Shown: positions 29,290 to 41,501, numbered from the stretch's first letter. The stretch is 64,000 bases of DNA from Hermodice carunculata (GCA_964020975.1 OZ026629.1:48487046-48551045), one strand, 5' to 3'. The notes: generated from the letters alone by a model not told the origin. Program-made: numbers and translations.

Positions 29290-29960
29290 TGACTAAGGTA
29301 CCTTTTGACATGGAACTGACCAACAGACCATGGTGGCCAACACAATTTCTTGCCTTTTGAATGTTGCAGTAGTAGCATGGTTAGTGGTGTTATAGGATCA
29401 GGCAAGACCTTGTGGGCCTACAGACCACTGCAGAACTTGTATGGTATGTTTAATCCCGAGGCACCTAAAAACATCATGTATTGTTATGAGATTTAGCAAC
29501 CAATGCTTGAGATGGAACACAGTATACCCAACTTAACTCTGCATCAGGGACTACTTTGTCCAGGGGAATTTTACAGCTTTACATATGTCAGGACACACAA
29601 CATAATTATCTTGGATGATTTGATGCAGCAAGTTGTGCAGAAATCTGACATGGAGTTGCTGCTTACGCACAGATGCAAAAACAGAAATCTGTCAGTATTC
29701 TTGATTACACAAAACTTGTTTCAGCAAGGAAAGAGTAGTCATACCATTGCCTTCAACATGTGGTATTATGTTTTAATGACACACATCAGGGATGTCTCCC
29801 AGATTTCTACTTTTGAAAAACAAGTCTTTCCAGGTAAAGCCCACACGTTGGTAGAAGTCTACAAAGACTGTATGAAGGAGGAAGATCTGTCACCACATGC
29901 CCAAGATAAATACTGCATGTGATCCAACATCTTTCCTAAGGAAGATCCCGTGATGTACAT
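29290..29960 (+). pseudogene. Polinton packaging ATPase remnant (fossil)
   Basis: A33/FtsK-like ATPase with Walker A (GSGKT at about 29395), Walker B (IIILDDL at about 29605) and a following LITQN sensor-like segment. In the family it is thought to pump DNA into capsids. It is the best preserved gene of the element, yet still broken. Confidence 0.87.
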
Positions 29961-29999
29961 GTCAATTCTATAAGTGCAAAAGTGTATAATTAAGCTGAA

Positions 30000-30790
30000 G
30001 GCACGAGCTGACCAGTTGAGATGAATGGTCAAGAAGAATGCAGACTTTTTGAGCCTGGTATTGACTATGCCATCAAGAATACACGATCTAGTCTATTGGC
30101 AACGGTGACTCCAGATCAACTGCTGGCCATAGGTACCATAGCCACCAACCTACTACAAGGTAGTTTCCCTTTTACATCAAGGTACAAGAAGTTGAGAAGA
30201 CACAAGACTGATTGCTAACAAAACGTTAGTTTGAAAAACAGAAAGAAGCCTTTCAGCCTCTAGTGACTCTATTGCTATTGTAAGCTGTGTCATCTGTCCT
30301 TTTTCCCTCTTAAGATGAAACAAGTTAATAAGAGTGTGTTGTTACCCTGGGAAAAAAAACAGTGCTTGATGAAACAAAAACAGCACCCAGTCTCAGTAAA
30401 GAATAGTAATAGCACCAGCAAAGAAGATAAACCAGAAGATGAAGATGATGCCCTGAGTGTGGATACAGTTTGCTAGGCTATACCCAAAACATGAGGAACA
30501 GGGTTCGAGCTTTGTTATCCCACATTAAGAATGATGACAGACTGACATGGGGATATCCACTATGATGGACAGACCATACCTACTTCTCATATCATCGATT
30601 TGGTGAAGGATTCTCAATACAAGCCCAAACATTTTAAACCAGTGGGACATCAAGTGCTTCACCAAGCTTTGAGAGACATGAACATTCCAAAAGGACTTTT
30701 AGGCATCACCAGAGAACACAAAATTGCTATTCTAGAAAACACCCCAAGGAGTAGGGAACTGCCCAGTTGCGTAGAAGAAACCTGGTATCA
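30000..30790 (+). pseudogene. Unassigned plus-strand gene remnant of the Polinton
   Basis: Two or more protein-like stretches follow the ATPase in the same orientation. Their composition is coding-like, with a basic, Lys-rich part near 30310-30450, but no named Polinton protein was recognised. Confidence 0.45.
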
Positions 30791-30797
30791 CGTTTTT

Positions 30798-30931
30798 GTT
30801 TTTTTTGTTTTTTTTTGTTTTTTTTTTTTTTTATTTTTTGTATTGAAGATAAATAAATGGCTGTATGGGAAAAAATAAGATGAATCTAAGCTTCCAGCCA
30901 GACAGAAAATAATGAGTTTGTAGTTGGGTTA

Positions 30932-31000
<69 letters not shown>
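30798..31000. repeat. T-rich tract and (CA)n array
   Basis: T-rich at 30798-30832 and CA at 30934-31000 with one CG interruption. They lie between the two convergent gene groups of the Polinton. Confidence 0.95.
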
Positions 31001-31001
<1 letters not shown>

Positions 31002-31849
31002 TGGCAAGACACTGACATTGTTCATATTTTATTATCCCCATCACTACTTAGAAACACCAGGATCAGAGAGTGATCCCTGGTTTCCTCTAACAATTTTTCT
31101 CATACCCTAATCTAATCACTCTTTAACAGTAATTGACTACATTTTCATCCAACTTGGTCTGAGTTGACAATCAGCATTAGTGTTGCCTAAATATCCTGGT
31201 CCACAGATGTCTTTCGATTATTGGCTATTTTGTGGCATATACTGTTCTTCCCAAGCATGTGAGCACATATGGGAGCATTTAAGATGAATTATTGGTGCTA
31301 GTTGTGGAAAATGTACTTCCTTTTTACTCTTATATTCATTCCACTACATCTCAGAATGGATCTTAAATACATAATATGTTTTATAAAAGTATTCAGCTTT
31401 TGTCACCCAACCACAGGCTGCATGAGTGTGAGGTGCAATGTTCAGTCATTTTTGTCTGTCTGCCTCTTTGATGCCATGCTCAAAGTATAAGTGTCTTCCC
31501 AATTTACTGTAACCGCATCATCTATGTACAGAAAATACAAGCATGTCACAGCATGGTATTGCCCATTCCACATGACAGGGATTGAGTCCCTTTCTGTATA
31601 TACATCTGTTTATGTTGGTTTTCATATTTTGGGGGAATAGGGTCTCTTCATAAACATACGTATAAAATGTTCATTAGATCTCAAGTTTTGATAATCAACC
31701 AGGTTTTCAATGGCCTTTAGACTTCTTCCTCAAAATCGTAGTGATGCATACAGAGACATTAGGGACCATAGGTCCAGGTATTAAAATCCGAAATTCCCCT
31801 TCTACTATAAATAAACTCTTGACTGTCTTGTCTTAGAGCATCCTTGAAT

Positions 31850-32100
31850 CTGTTTAGTCTTGGTGGTTTTCCTGCAGCGTCAAAGTGAGTTCATGGTCCC
31901 TTAACAGAAAGTAAAATTCCACCCAATGCTGTCCTTTATATCCTTTTGAATGCACGTTGACAATGTAGATTTTGTGGCTACAGGTCATGAGGCGAGGCAA
32001 GTAATCAGCAGGATATATTCCTCCAAATTGCAGACGTGTTGACTTGTAGCCCAGATATTCAGATTGAAGCTGTTGTGTTTTCACTGCACTGTGACATGAC
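31850..32100 (-). pseudogene. Polinton adenovirus-type cysteine protease remnant (fossil)
   Basis: The minus strand shows GGIYPADYLPRL followed by a GQHWVEFYF block, matching the histidine motif region of the Ulp1/adenain-like proteases of Polintons. The role in the family is capsid maturation. Broken. Confidence 0.75.
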
Positions 32101-32149
32101 TGGCCTTGGCAATGTCCACTGTAGCAAGGAATTTACAATACACTACAGC

Positions 32150-33250
32150 AGTTAGCGACCCTGTTAAAGGTTAGAGAAACTTGAGTTCCAGCATTATGTG
32201 CCCTTCTTTACTAAAGACTGATATTGTTGTTGCTTTGGGTCAAATATATAGAAACAATACTATTTGCAAAGTTGGACCTACTTGTGTCATTGATGTAAGG
32301 AATGGACTGGTAGGACTCTGTACCAATAATGAGAACCTAGTTAACTTCCACAAAGTTGCCTGTGTCATGATTGCTCTGTTTAGGAAGTGCAGGGCAGCCT
32401 TGACCATTGAAATATAAGGGTACAAAGTTACACCAGTAATGCAGGAAATTGAATGGATTTGTAGCACAACTCCCATTGTAATACTCAGACAGTACCAACC
32501 CCACTAGCAGGTGATCTTGACAAGCTCCCTGAAAGACATCGTATACTGTCAGTTCAGATTGGCCTTTAGGTACCTCAAATGTCTTAATGTCTGATGAAGC
32601 ACTTGGCAAGCTCGAGAATGACCTTTGATAATACAGAGGGACACTTACACCATACACATATTCAAGACCATGTCAGTGATCTCCAGTTTGTAACTGGGTG
32701 ATTGAATTTGACTCACCAACACAAATATTTCTGATTTTGGGTGCAATTTAACATCGATAAGTACACCTTCCGAAATGAGACGATCCTCCTGACAAATATC
32801 CATGAAGTGGGGGCCCTCCATATCCACAATCTTGCTTTCCTGAAAGTAATGTGATCATTGCAAGACGCCAACGTTCACCCCTCCCATAGAAATATCTACT
32901 CCACTGAGATGTATACCATTTTCCTTGTAGAACACATGAGCTTGCAGCTTGCTCTCTGAATCATATTCACTGGTCAGTAATATGCCGCAATAGGCTTTGT
33001 AAGGGAAATTTGTCCCTACAGATGATGTGATCACTTGGTGTTGGAGGCTAACATCAACTAAACTCTAGAAACTTCTCAGCATGTTGTTGATGGGACCCAC
33101 TTTAACTTCCTTGGGTGGACTCACAACGCTTGCTTTTGGAAGCTTTTTTTCCATCCCCTTAGAGGATGCTACATTTCACGTTCAGATGTGATTGCTTAAG
33201 ATCCATACACATGGGGCTTAGCGGAATGGAGATGGTAATCATACCCCTTG
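32150..33250 (-). pseudogene. Polinton major capsid protein remnant (fossil)
   Basis: Several segments match in order the double-jelly-roll capsid protein of animal Polintons (the F54H12.2-like family): a VGPINNMLRS block, a TNFPYKAY block, GPHFMDICQEDRLISEGV, YKLEI.D, and a C-terminal YNGSCATNPFNF block. Broken, but the fold-defining segments remain readable. Confidence 0.82.
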
Positions 33251-33479
33251 GGTTCAACTGACTGGTTTGTCAGTATTCTATCCATTTGATTTTAACGATG
33301 ACTAAGTTTTTGGGCAGAGAATTGAAAAGTGACAGCTTGTGATGGACAGCTTTTCAATGTCAATGAGTACTCTGGTTCTTTATTCATCTTCTTTTTCTTG
33401 TTTTGTGTCTTGACCTTACTTATATTCTTGGCCTGCTTTTTGTCTCTTCTGCACCCTATAGATCTTTTGGCTTTCAAAT

Positions 33480-34085
33480 CTGCCTTGGCCTATTCTACTG
33501 CCTGAGCTACTGGAGTCACCAGATTATTAACAGGTCTTTAGCCTTCTTGCTGCATTCAGGGTTTGCATCCACAATGTAGTAACCTGTGGAGGAGTGAGGA
33601 ATTTTCCCTTTAGCCATATCATCAACAGGTGACCCATTTAGACCAATCTTTCTTGTTCCTGATGATGCCGGTTGTAATTATGCAATACCTTTTGGATGTA
33701 ACACACAGGATAACTAGTCATTGGAGGTTTGTAGAGGTGGTAGATATTGATGCCTGAGACACAAATGAATCCTATGTGCTTGATTCTGTACTATTTTAAA
33801 GCAATAGGGGTGCACAAAGTTAAAGGGATGGTCTTTGTTGACATGTACAGGTATGTTTCTCAATACGACAAACTTTGTATCACTTATATAAGATTCTCAT
33901 TCAATTCTGTTGACATGATGATCTGTTTAGGAAGTGTCTCAAAATTTTTGCCTAAGTAGAACTCAGTGACAGCACACGCCCAGTTCCCTTGCAGTTTGAT
34001 GGTACATGGTAACTGTATACTGAATCCTGTAGCACCAGTTTCCATGATATGTTGTTTTGGAATTTTTACTAAACTTGATTCATGA
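33480..34085 (-). pseudogene. Possible Polinton minor capsid protein remnant (fossil)
   Basis: A segment containing GFSIQLPCTIKLQGNWACAV resembles the N-terminal region of the single-jelly-roll minor capsid protein that commonly neighbours the major capsid gene. The rest is not recognised. Tentative. Confidence 0.5.
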
Positions 34086-35270
34086 TGCCTACTAATAAAG
34101 CTTGGGTGTTTCTACTTATAAGTTTTATAGGCCACCTGCTTGTGTCCAATTGTTGTACTTTGGGTAATTGTAACCATTTCACAAAAGCCTCTCTCTGTCC
34201 ATTTCTGATTCGCCTTTTCAGCACTCTTTCAACTTTAAACAGAGTGTCCTGTTCCACAATGACCTTTTGCAGTTCCTATTCATATAAACTACAATTGATG
34301 TCTTCACTTTTCCAGTCTTGAAGTTTGTAGACTGGAATTTCTACCCTCTTGTAAAGCTTTATAATCTTAAAAAGTTCACGAGTCCAGGAAGGTAGTTTCA
34401 AGATGAGAGATTAACACTGTTTGACAAACTTTGAACTTTTAGGTTTGTTCTCATAGTTTTGTCTTTTCATCTCATGACATATTGATCTGGTCTCACTTCT
34501 GCTTTCTTATCTGTGTTCAGTTGTGAAGGTAGTCTCACTAAACTTCCATGTTTAGTTTTGTTGTCAGAGGATACCAAATCTTGCAAAACATCCATATACC
34601 TGTGAGTCTGTTTGGGCATCATGTGTATAAATATTTTTTTCTCTTGAGACTTCTCAATGCACGCTCTGCATAATTTGCCTTGGCAAGATTATTGGTTATT
34701 AACAAAGCAATATCTTACTGTTTTAATAAAGGTCTGACATGCTGATTGGAGAACTCCATTATTTTGTGCACCCATAAAAATATTTGGCTGTCTTCTCTCA
34801 TTAAATATAGACGTTAGTATCTTGGCAACTTCTTCTCCCCTTTGGACTCAGGGGGCACACTCAAGTGTAGCAACTGAATATATCGGTGGCCAATAGTAGG
34901 AATTGAACCCCACTATTGTATTTGGCTTAACTCTGCATGTCACCAAGATCACAGACCCATTGGGAATCTAACCCTTCTACTACAACTCTGCTTTGTTGCT
35001 TGGGTCTCTCTGTTTGTCTACCTAGAGTGTAGGGTTTTTTTTCCACAATTTTGCAATATCCTTGAGTTTGATGTACTTACCTTCACTTTTCATGACATCA
35101 TACAACGCCTGGGGCTGGTCTGTTGACACCATTTTAGACTTTTGATAAATAGGCATCCATTTCTTTTTGCAATTCTCTATGTGGGTCTTGTGGGCACTTG
35201 ATCACCTTTTGTGTGTTACTGGTTTTACTCTGAATTATGGCCACCGTGATCTCTGGAAGTTGTGACAACA
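34070..35270 (-). pseudogene. Polinton integrase remnant with chromodomain (fossil)
   Basis: The C-terminal part reads as a chromodomain (FKVERVLKRR...EAFVKWL, about 34168-34240). Upstream on the minus strand a retroviral-type integrase core is suggested by a W..DL..M segment and LLLATDIFS. Polinton integrases carry exactly this rve plus chromodomain arrangement. Broken throughout. Confidence 0.78.
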
Positions 35271-36900
35271 TATTTTTCCACTCCTTGTTCATCAACCAGA
35301 CTCCCTGAATGGTACCACGTCCCTGCACAAACTGTCGTATGACTATTCAGAGGGCTCCTCAGCTTTTTACCATTTCCTAGAACAAATTGTTTTATGTAAC
35401 TACAGGAAGTAGCTTTCATATTCGTCTGTAGTTGTTCTGTCATATTATCCCCTTGTAGGGGGCAAGAATTGGCTGGTTGTGCATACCCAGGTGGTGATAA
35501 GTCAGCCACTCCAGTGATACCCAGTACAAAAACAATAAGTGCTACTGTGGCTCTGAAGGGCTGCTGTTTCTTCGTCTCTGATATTCCATGATTTTTGCAT
35601 TTTTACATTAACATATCACATGCTTATAAGAAAAAGCATAGAAGCATCAAATCTTTGATACATGAAAAGATTGTGTTTTCTACTTGCAAAAGTTGCTTGA
35701 TGCCCGTCACGATCACGTTTCCAGTTCTAAAAACAGTACAATTGATTCTACTCTTTTAAATATAGCTGCTGGGAACAGTTCTGGCTAGTAATGAGCATGG
35801 AAAATCTTAGTAAGCTGTGTCAAATTCAAGGTTTTACTCTGCTTATGTACCACAGACATAGTAGCTACCCTGATGGCACCCAAATGTAAAGAGGTCACCA
35901 GTTTTCTAAAATTAATTTTGCATATGGTCTCACTCTCTTTTTCGCAGCTTTGTCGAAGGAAGCAACACCGTTACACATCATTTTCCCATGTTTGGATAAC
36001 ATACTGCATCCTCCAACTTTTTTACAGCTCTAGTTGAGACAGTTGTCTTTGTAAGGATTGTACATAACATCTCAGGATATTGTAGCCAAATATTAAAAGT
36101 AGATGTTGCAATTGAAACAGGATACATACACCACATTTGTTAACAGGACCATGTTGACACTACTCAATCTCTCTACCTAATGAATTGTCACACAAACTCT
36201 CTTTTTTACAGGAAAAAAACAAACATGCACCGACAATTCATATGCCTTTCATGTTTTTAATGATCTAATACTCATGTAATCAAGTTTATCCAGTGACTAC
36301 ATATAGTATCCTCTTTTCACTTTACAGTCACAGAGCTCCACATTATCGTTGTCAGAAGTCACTGAATACGTTGACCATTCTCTCAGGTTAGGAGAGACTT
36401 CAACAAAGAGTCCATACAAATGTTCAGGAATGTCGTTGATTTTTTTTCCTTCATTTACATTTTTGTACCCTGCAAGATTCAGTCACTGAATTCAAACTAA
36501 GAGATTCAAGTTGTGAGTCTCTGTTTAGAGATATCGTGCCCTTGAGCAAGGTGCAGAGTATTTGAGCAGGAGGAACACATACGTTTGCCTGGTCATAGTA
36601 ACAATTCACAGTGACTTCCAATCTTGACAGGCAAGCCGACTTTCCATGTGATCACGCTGTCCACACAAGACCATTCCACAGCCTTGGCAGTTTTTATCTC
36701 TATTACTGACAAAGTTCTTTTAAGATTATAAAAACTACGCCACTTGATCAAGTGTGCTTAAGAAGGCAAGGGGGGTGTCAAAAGTCCTTATTCTGTGCAC
36801 TTGTGGACCATCAACATATTCTTGATTTTTTTTATCAATATACCTCTGGCAAGCTTCCCTAGAAAAGAACCATGGTTTACGCACAGTCTAAGTTGATTCA
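35225..36900 (-). other. Unassigned part of the Polinton block
   Basis: A 94-codon minus frame (35225-35509) and further coding-like minus-strand pieces, none assigned. It probably belongs to the Polinton because it lies between the integrase and another minus-strand gene. Confidence 0.35.
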
Positions 36901-36959
36901 CACCAATGCATATGTATCCATACAGCCACCTATTTGTAGAAAGTTAATGGTGGGCTAAC

Positions 36960-37940
36960 TTAAACGTGTTGATCTCTGTTTAGCAGTGGCTGCTGAGCAT
37001 CTCTGAAGGTTAGGCAGACTTCATTAAAGGCTTTATAAAAAGTATATTTGAGTAGATCTATTCCCACTATCTTGAGTTCCTGTATCATTTCATCCTCAAA
37101 CATACTGGTCACGAGAGCTACTGACAGAAGATCAGGTTGATTATCTTTGCTCAGAGCATACATGAATTTTATGTAAGCTTTCACCATTTGAGTGCTGGAC
37201 ATGAATGATTTAGCCTTTGTAAAATACTTGTCCACAGTGTCTTGGCAATCAAACATCCAGTCACCCTCCTTCTCTTCACTGCCCATGGCCTGGTCGTGAG
37301 CCTGATCATTTTTATCTTTCAGGGCAACAATGGTCTTCTTGAGATGGTACGAATAAAACAATGTGATCAGTTTGACTTGTGACGGCTTTGGCTAAGCTTG
37401 AGTGAGTATTCTATCTTGCATTGGCTGATCCATTATAGATGCATTGTTCACGTCTATACGTTTCTGATAAGCTGCGCAGGAGAAATAAAAACCCAGATTT
37501 CCTTTAAATTGAGTGGTCTCCATGCCATCAGCGTGGTCTCTAACTTTTGCCCATTTGTACGGAGTCAATGAAGAATTGGGATCTTGCCCTTTGACTTCTT
37601 TAGATGAAAGGCACTGATAATCATCTCTGATCCTCTTTGATGATGCTTTGGATGATAATAGTGAATTCATATTATGGCTGATCTCATGAATTTTCCTTAC
37701 CAGGTCAGGCCATCCTTGGAAATTGAGACTGATGCCTCTTCGTTTCACCCTCTGGCCTCGAGCATCAACAATGTGCATCCCCTCATAGTACTTGTCATAA
37801 TAGTTGGATATTTCGAAGAGTACACGACCATTAAGCTGGACATGCACCTCTGTTTCCATACCCCTTTGACTATGCTTACAACCTGTGGTGTCAGAGTAGC
37901 CAGGGTCTGCCAGGCTGCATGTGATAGGAACACCCATCAT
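36960..37940 (-). pseudogene. Unassigned minus-strand gene remnants, probably Polinton
   Basis: Two well-composed frames (36960-37361 and 37392-37940) that together look like real protein sequence, rich in charged residues and aromatic clusters. No family was recognised. Position and strand suggest accessory Polinton genes, but a host gene remnant cannot be excluded. Confidence 0.5.
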
Positions 37941-38204
37941 GTAAACTTCCTCTTGATTCTTCCTGAAGCAACACAGGGCGATTCATATTGACCCGATTGC
38001 ACCTCTACCAAAGTCTTCACACTTATTGGATTGTAGCAGCCACTTTCATGTATGCTATTCACCTGCAGTAGAATTTCTGCTCTTTTTGTCCATGTCAACA
38101 CAAGTGTTCATCACTTCTAAAATCAACCCTCTTTTTCTACGATATCTCTGATGCCAAAAACACACCATGTAATCAGTATTCCAGATTGTATTTTTACACC
38201 CAGT

Positions 38205-38326
38205 TTTGGGGCATTATTTTATCTTGGAAGCAATAATACTATTTTGGGGGATACTATCTTGGGGACACTATCCTGGGGGACGATACTATTTGTGGGGGCA
38301 AACTGCAGGTATTATTTATGGGGGCA
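38205..38326 (+). repeat. Short G-run motif array
   Basis: A motif like ATACTATYTTGGGGGA recurs: G runs of four or five at about 38208, 38246, 38261, 38275, 38294 and 38320, mostly preceded by ACTAT or TATTTAT. This is an irregular minisatellite with strand-biased G runs. Confidence 0.7.
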
Positions 38327-38363
38327 AATAAAGGTGGCGGTTTCTTCTCTGGTACAAGGTGGA

Positions 38364-38372
38364 TATATATAA
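38364..38372 (+). promoter_or_regulatory. Possible TATA element
   Basis: TATATATAAGGG-type sequence, just right of the G-run array and 40 bases before an ATG at 38404. Weak evidence on its own in AT-rich DNA. Confidence 0.2.
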
Positions 38373-38906
38373 GGGTAGTGATCGCGTAACATTAGTTGCG
38401 TTGATGGGCTGGTTGGGCCTTCTGTACCTGGTTTACCTGTTCAATACAGTATATCCCTACGTGTACTGCGAGTTGTGGTTGAGAATGTCAAGACAATCAA
38501 AAATGCGCTGGTTGTGATGACCACAGGCCATTGTATATACAGCGTTCCTTTCATACATACAAAGGCAATATATAACGGTTTTCATGTTCTCAATAGAAAA
38601 GAGAAAGACTATTATAAGAGGGTCTGTATAAAACCACACCCACATATTTTCACAGAAAAATGCACCACTGTTGTCACACATTTCTTCACTGAAAATCATA
38701 TATATTATTATAAATGGCCTCTACTTTATATTACCACTTATAAAGACTTTTTTCTCGCATTTGGATGTCACATCCTATAAACAGATTAACGGATTCTGTA
38801 TGGTAAAGATGTTGAAATACATGTAGGTCCAATCGCAAACAGCAAGTGGATTAAAACTCTGAAATACGTGTGCAAAATGTCACTTACCTTCCCTGTCTTC
38901 ATTAAC

Positions 38907-38974
38907 CTACAGCTCTTGTTGTCATTTATCAGGGTTTAACCTACAGCTCTTGTTGTAATTTATCAGGGTTGAAA
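38907..38974. repeat. 34-bp tandem duplication
   Basis: ACCTACAGCTCTTGTTGT.ATTTATCAGGGTT occurs twice in direct succession with one or two differences. Confidence 0.9.
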
Positions 38975-39230
38975 ACCAACATTACTATATGGTGCAGAAA
39001 AAATGACCCATATTCATAAATTCCAAAACCAACAATGACAGCAAAGGGATTCCAGAGTTACCAACGCATCAACATCCATCTTCCAATACCAATGTGAAGA
39101 CACAAATGTCACTCCTGACTTGAGATATGCAATCACCCACAAAAAGGCAACTGGTGGTTTTAAACCAGTCCTTTCAAGTTTTGAAATGTTTTTCATTAAC
39201 TACAGACACAATTTATAGGCCTCACCACTC
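38975..39230. repeat. Dispersed repeat family R1, copy 1
   Basis: It shares a core with four other places in the window: ATTCATAAATTCCAAAACCA, GGGATTCCAGAGTTACCAA, CATCAACATYCATC, CCAATACCAATGTGAAGA, CACTCCTGA, and CAACTGGTGGTTTTAAACC. Not assigned to a known family; the length suggests a SINE- or MITE-like unit or part of a longer element. Confidence 0.8.
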
Positions 39231-39456
39231 AAACCCAAATCTTATTACTTCTGCCAAAATTACAAAGAGGCCTGGTAGGCCCGTCATTTATCAGTTATTA
39301 CGTGTCAGTCAGCTAAGTTTACAGGAAGTGACTAAAGAAGGCCTACTTTGTTTTTGTGGTATTTATGAATCTGAAACATTATAAACATACTCAACCTTCA
39401 TTATAACTATTCGTGCGGGGACACCGCCCACAGCACAACATAGCCAATGGAGTATT

Positions 39457-39660
39457 TATCAAATAGTACAGAAAAACATGGCCCATATTCATAAATTCCA
39501 AAACCATAAATGACAGCGAGGGGATTCCAGAGTTACCAAAGCATCAACATTCATCCTCCTACCAATGTGAAGAGACCATTTTCACTCCTGATTTGAAACA
39601 GGCAGTCAGAAATAAAAGGCAACTGGTGGTTTTAAACTGGTGCTTCGAATCTTCGGTTTC
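39457..39660. repeat. Dispersed repeat family R1, copy 2
   Basis: Same orientation as copy 1 and about 476 bases from it. It preserves the CAACTGGTGGTTTTAAAC end and the ATTCATAAATTCCAAAACCA start. Confidence 0.8.
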
Positions 39661-39989
39661 GAGATGAATTAATGTAATACTTGTACATATGAGCCCTTAA
39701 CATGAATGAATATACACATAAATAGACCTGTCAGTCCTGGCCTATTTCACCTCAGCTCCTCTTCCTGCCGCTCCTCGAGATCTTTATAAGTGGATCCAAA
39801 GCTAAAGTAGTCTGTTTTGGATTATAAAACTCGTGAATGGAATAAGAATATTATATGTTCGTAGAAAATGCAAAGGATGCATTTGTTCACACAACCCCAG
39901 CAGGCATTTCAAAGGTGCAAATAGAAAATTTGCTTGTAGCACTAGTATAAGGTGAGTTAAGCATTCATTTACAGAAGTACCTAAGCCTA

Positions 39990-40226
39990 TTTTAGAACAT
40001 AGATGTAATTGTTTCACATGGATTGTGAGAAGTCAAGCATTGGCGTATCACGTCACTCTCCATGGCACAGATGTTGGCGTATACCTCTTACCTTGTCTGT
40101 GGTGGAGGAAACTAAAGAACTCGGAGAAAACTACCATGCACAGTTTAAGTGGAAGGAACTTTCTCCACATGCTTCCCACAATGAGAATCTAACCTGGGTC
40201 GCAGAGGTGAAAGGTGAGCATCTTAC
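39990..40226 (-). mobile_element. tRNA-derived SINE (copy 1), minus strand
   Basis: On the minus strand the head (about 40226 to 40175) contains a pol III B-box-like GGTTAGATTCTC and, upstream, a CACCTCTGCGACCCAG segment typical of tRNA-related heads. The body has the conserved block seen on the plus strand as GGTGGAGGAAACT..AGAACTCGGAGAAAAC and CTCCATGGCACAGATGTTGG. The second copy at 62790-63052 aligns along its length. Confidence 0.72.
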
Positions 40227-40970
40227 TGCTTAGTTGACAGTTGACAGTTGCTTTATTTGGTCTAAATATATATTGTGTACATAGTATAGTCTCCAGATGT
40301 TTAAACCGGGAGACTCTGCACTAAGACTCCAGTGAGTCGCTATCGTGCAGGCCACCCTCAAGATACATAAATTTATTACAGTACTTAACAATGATTCATA
40401 CACTGCACGCAAAATAAATTTAAGTAGACCAAACGACAGAAGAAATATATAGAGTTTAAATGATTATGGCTTATTACATATATGACAGTTAATGTTACAG
40501 TTGGTCTCATAATTGTTAACAATATAATTCTTAGCATACTGCGAGAAACCTTTAAAAGAGTGAGTGTCGATCTTTGTCATGACTATCTCCGGTAAGTAAT
40601 TTTCTTTAATTAAGTCTGGTATTTTATGTGTAATACATGATCGATTAAATTTAGTATTTGTGAAGAGTATTGGCATGGTTGGGGTTAAGATTGGAATGTC
40701 ATGGATTGTTGCCTCACATCTGCTTGGGGGCACTACCGTTCTTCTAGTTCGCTCAATTTGTGGCCCTTGTTAATTAGCATCAAACAGAGTGTTAAAGTAG
40801 TAGGGTAACATATGATTTTTGAATTTAGCCAACCATGCACCCACAAATATGACAGGGCATCTAAGTTGAGATTCAAATGTTCTTTAATCATGGTTGTGTC
40901 AGTGTCCACAGGGTTTGACAACAGATGAATTGTGAAATGAATGGTCCAGCAAGCTGTTGAAGCCATCGAA
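40219..40970 (-). mobile_element. LINE 3'-end fragment, minus strand
   Basis: A terminal array of CAACTGT units (plus strand TTGACAGTTGACAGTTG at 40222-40240) marks the 3' tail. Upstream, two minus frames (40464-40733 and 40733-40966) resemble the C-terminal end of CR1/L2-type ORF2 proteins, including FSQYAKNYIV and an LPYYFNTLF-like segment. No reverse transcriptase motifs lie in the fragment, so it is 5'-truncated. Confidence 0.6.
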
Positions 40971-41501
40971 CTGTCATCCCATCACTCGGGGCTATGGACT
41001 ATGGCAATCACTCTGTTTCGAGATGCAAACCATAATATCCAAAATAAAGTATGTGCAACATATACCACCAGAATTGGAAGATGATTTTTTTTTCTGATTT
41101 GAGAATGGAGCAGGCAATTGTGCTTTAGGACTGGATACGGGAAGTTACAATGGACACTGAAAATTACAGTTTACTTACCAAAAGAAACTATTATCGCAAT
41201 CTGAGCAATATTGGTTTTATCTAAAACGATTACAAACCACGTCCAGTACATATGCAGATAAAAGTTCACCAGCTTGCATTTTTTCAACAGGACGACAGAC
41301 TAAGAGCAAATGAAAAGCAAGCATCAGCATAAGTATGCTCACAAACCTATTTTCACAAAAAGGAACATAAGGAGGAACTTAAGCCACAGCAAAAAAAATT
41401 ATGGCTATTTGTTGCTGGATCTGAAGCTTAAAGCATGCAAACAGGAGATCTTCATGAGGGATTTTTTGGGGGGGGGTAGTTTTGTTTTGCTTTTGTTTTT
41501 G

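Larger units (their letters stand above)
27600..38000. mobile_element. Fossil Polinton/Maverick (ends approximate)
   Basis: A self-synthesising DNA transposon of the Polinton family, recognised from six of its usual genes in one block: polymerase B and packaging ATPase on the plus strand; cysteine protease, major capsid protein, probable minor capsid protein and chromodomain integrase on the minus strand. The two groups converge near 31 kb. Terminal inverted repeats were not found, so the ends are minimum estimates; the known family size of 15-20 kb would allow extension on either side. Simple repeats (T-rich at 30798-30832, CA at 30934-31000) have grown inside it. Every gene is broken, with dozens of breaks in all, which suggests a long-dead, old copy. 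Confidence 0.9.
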
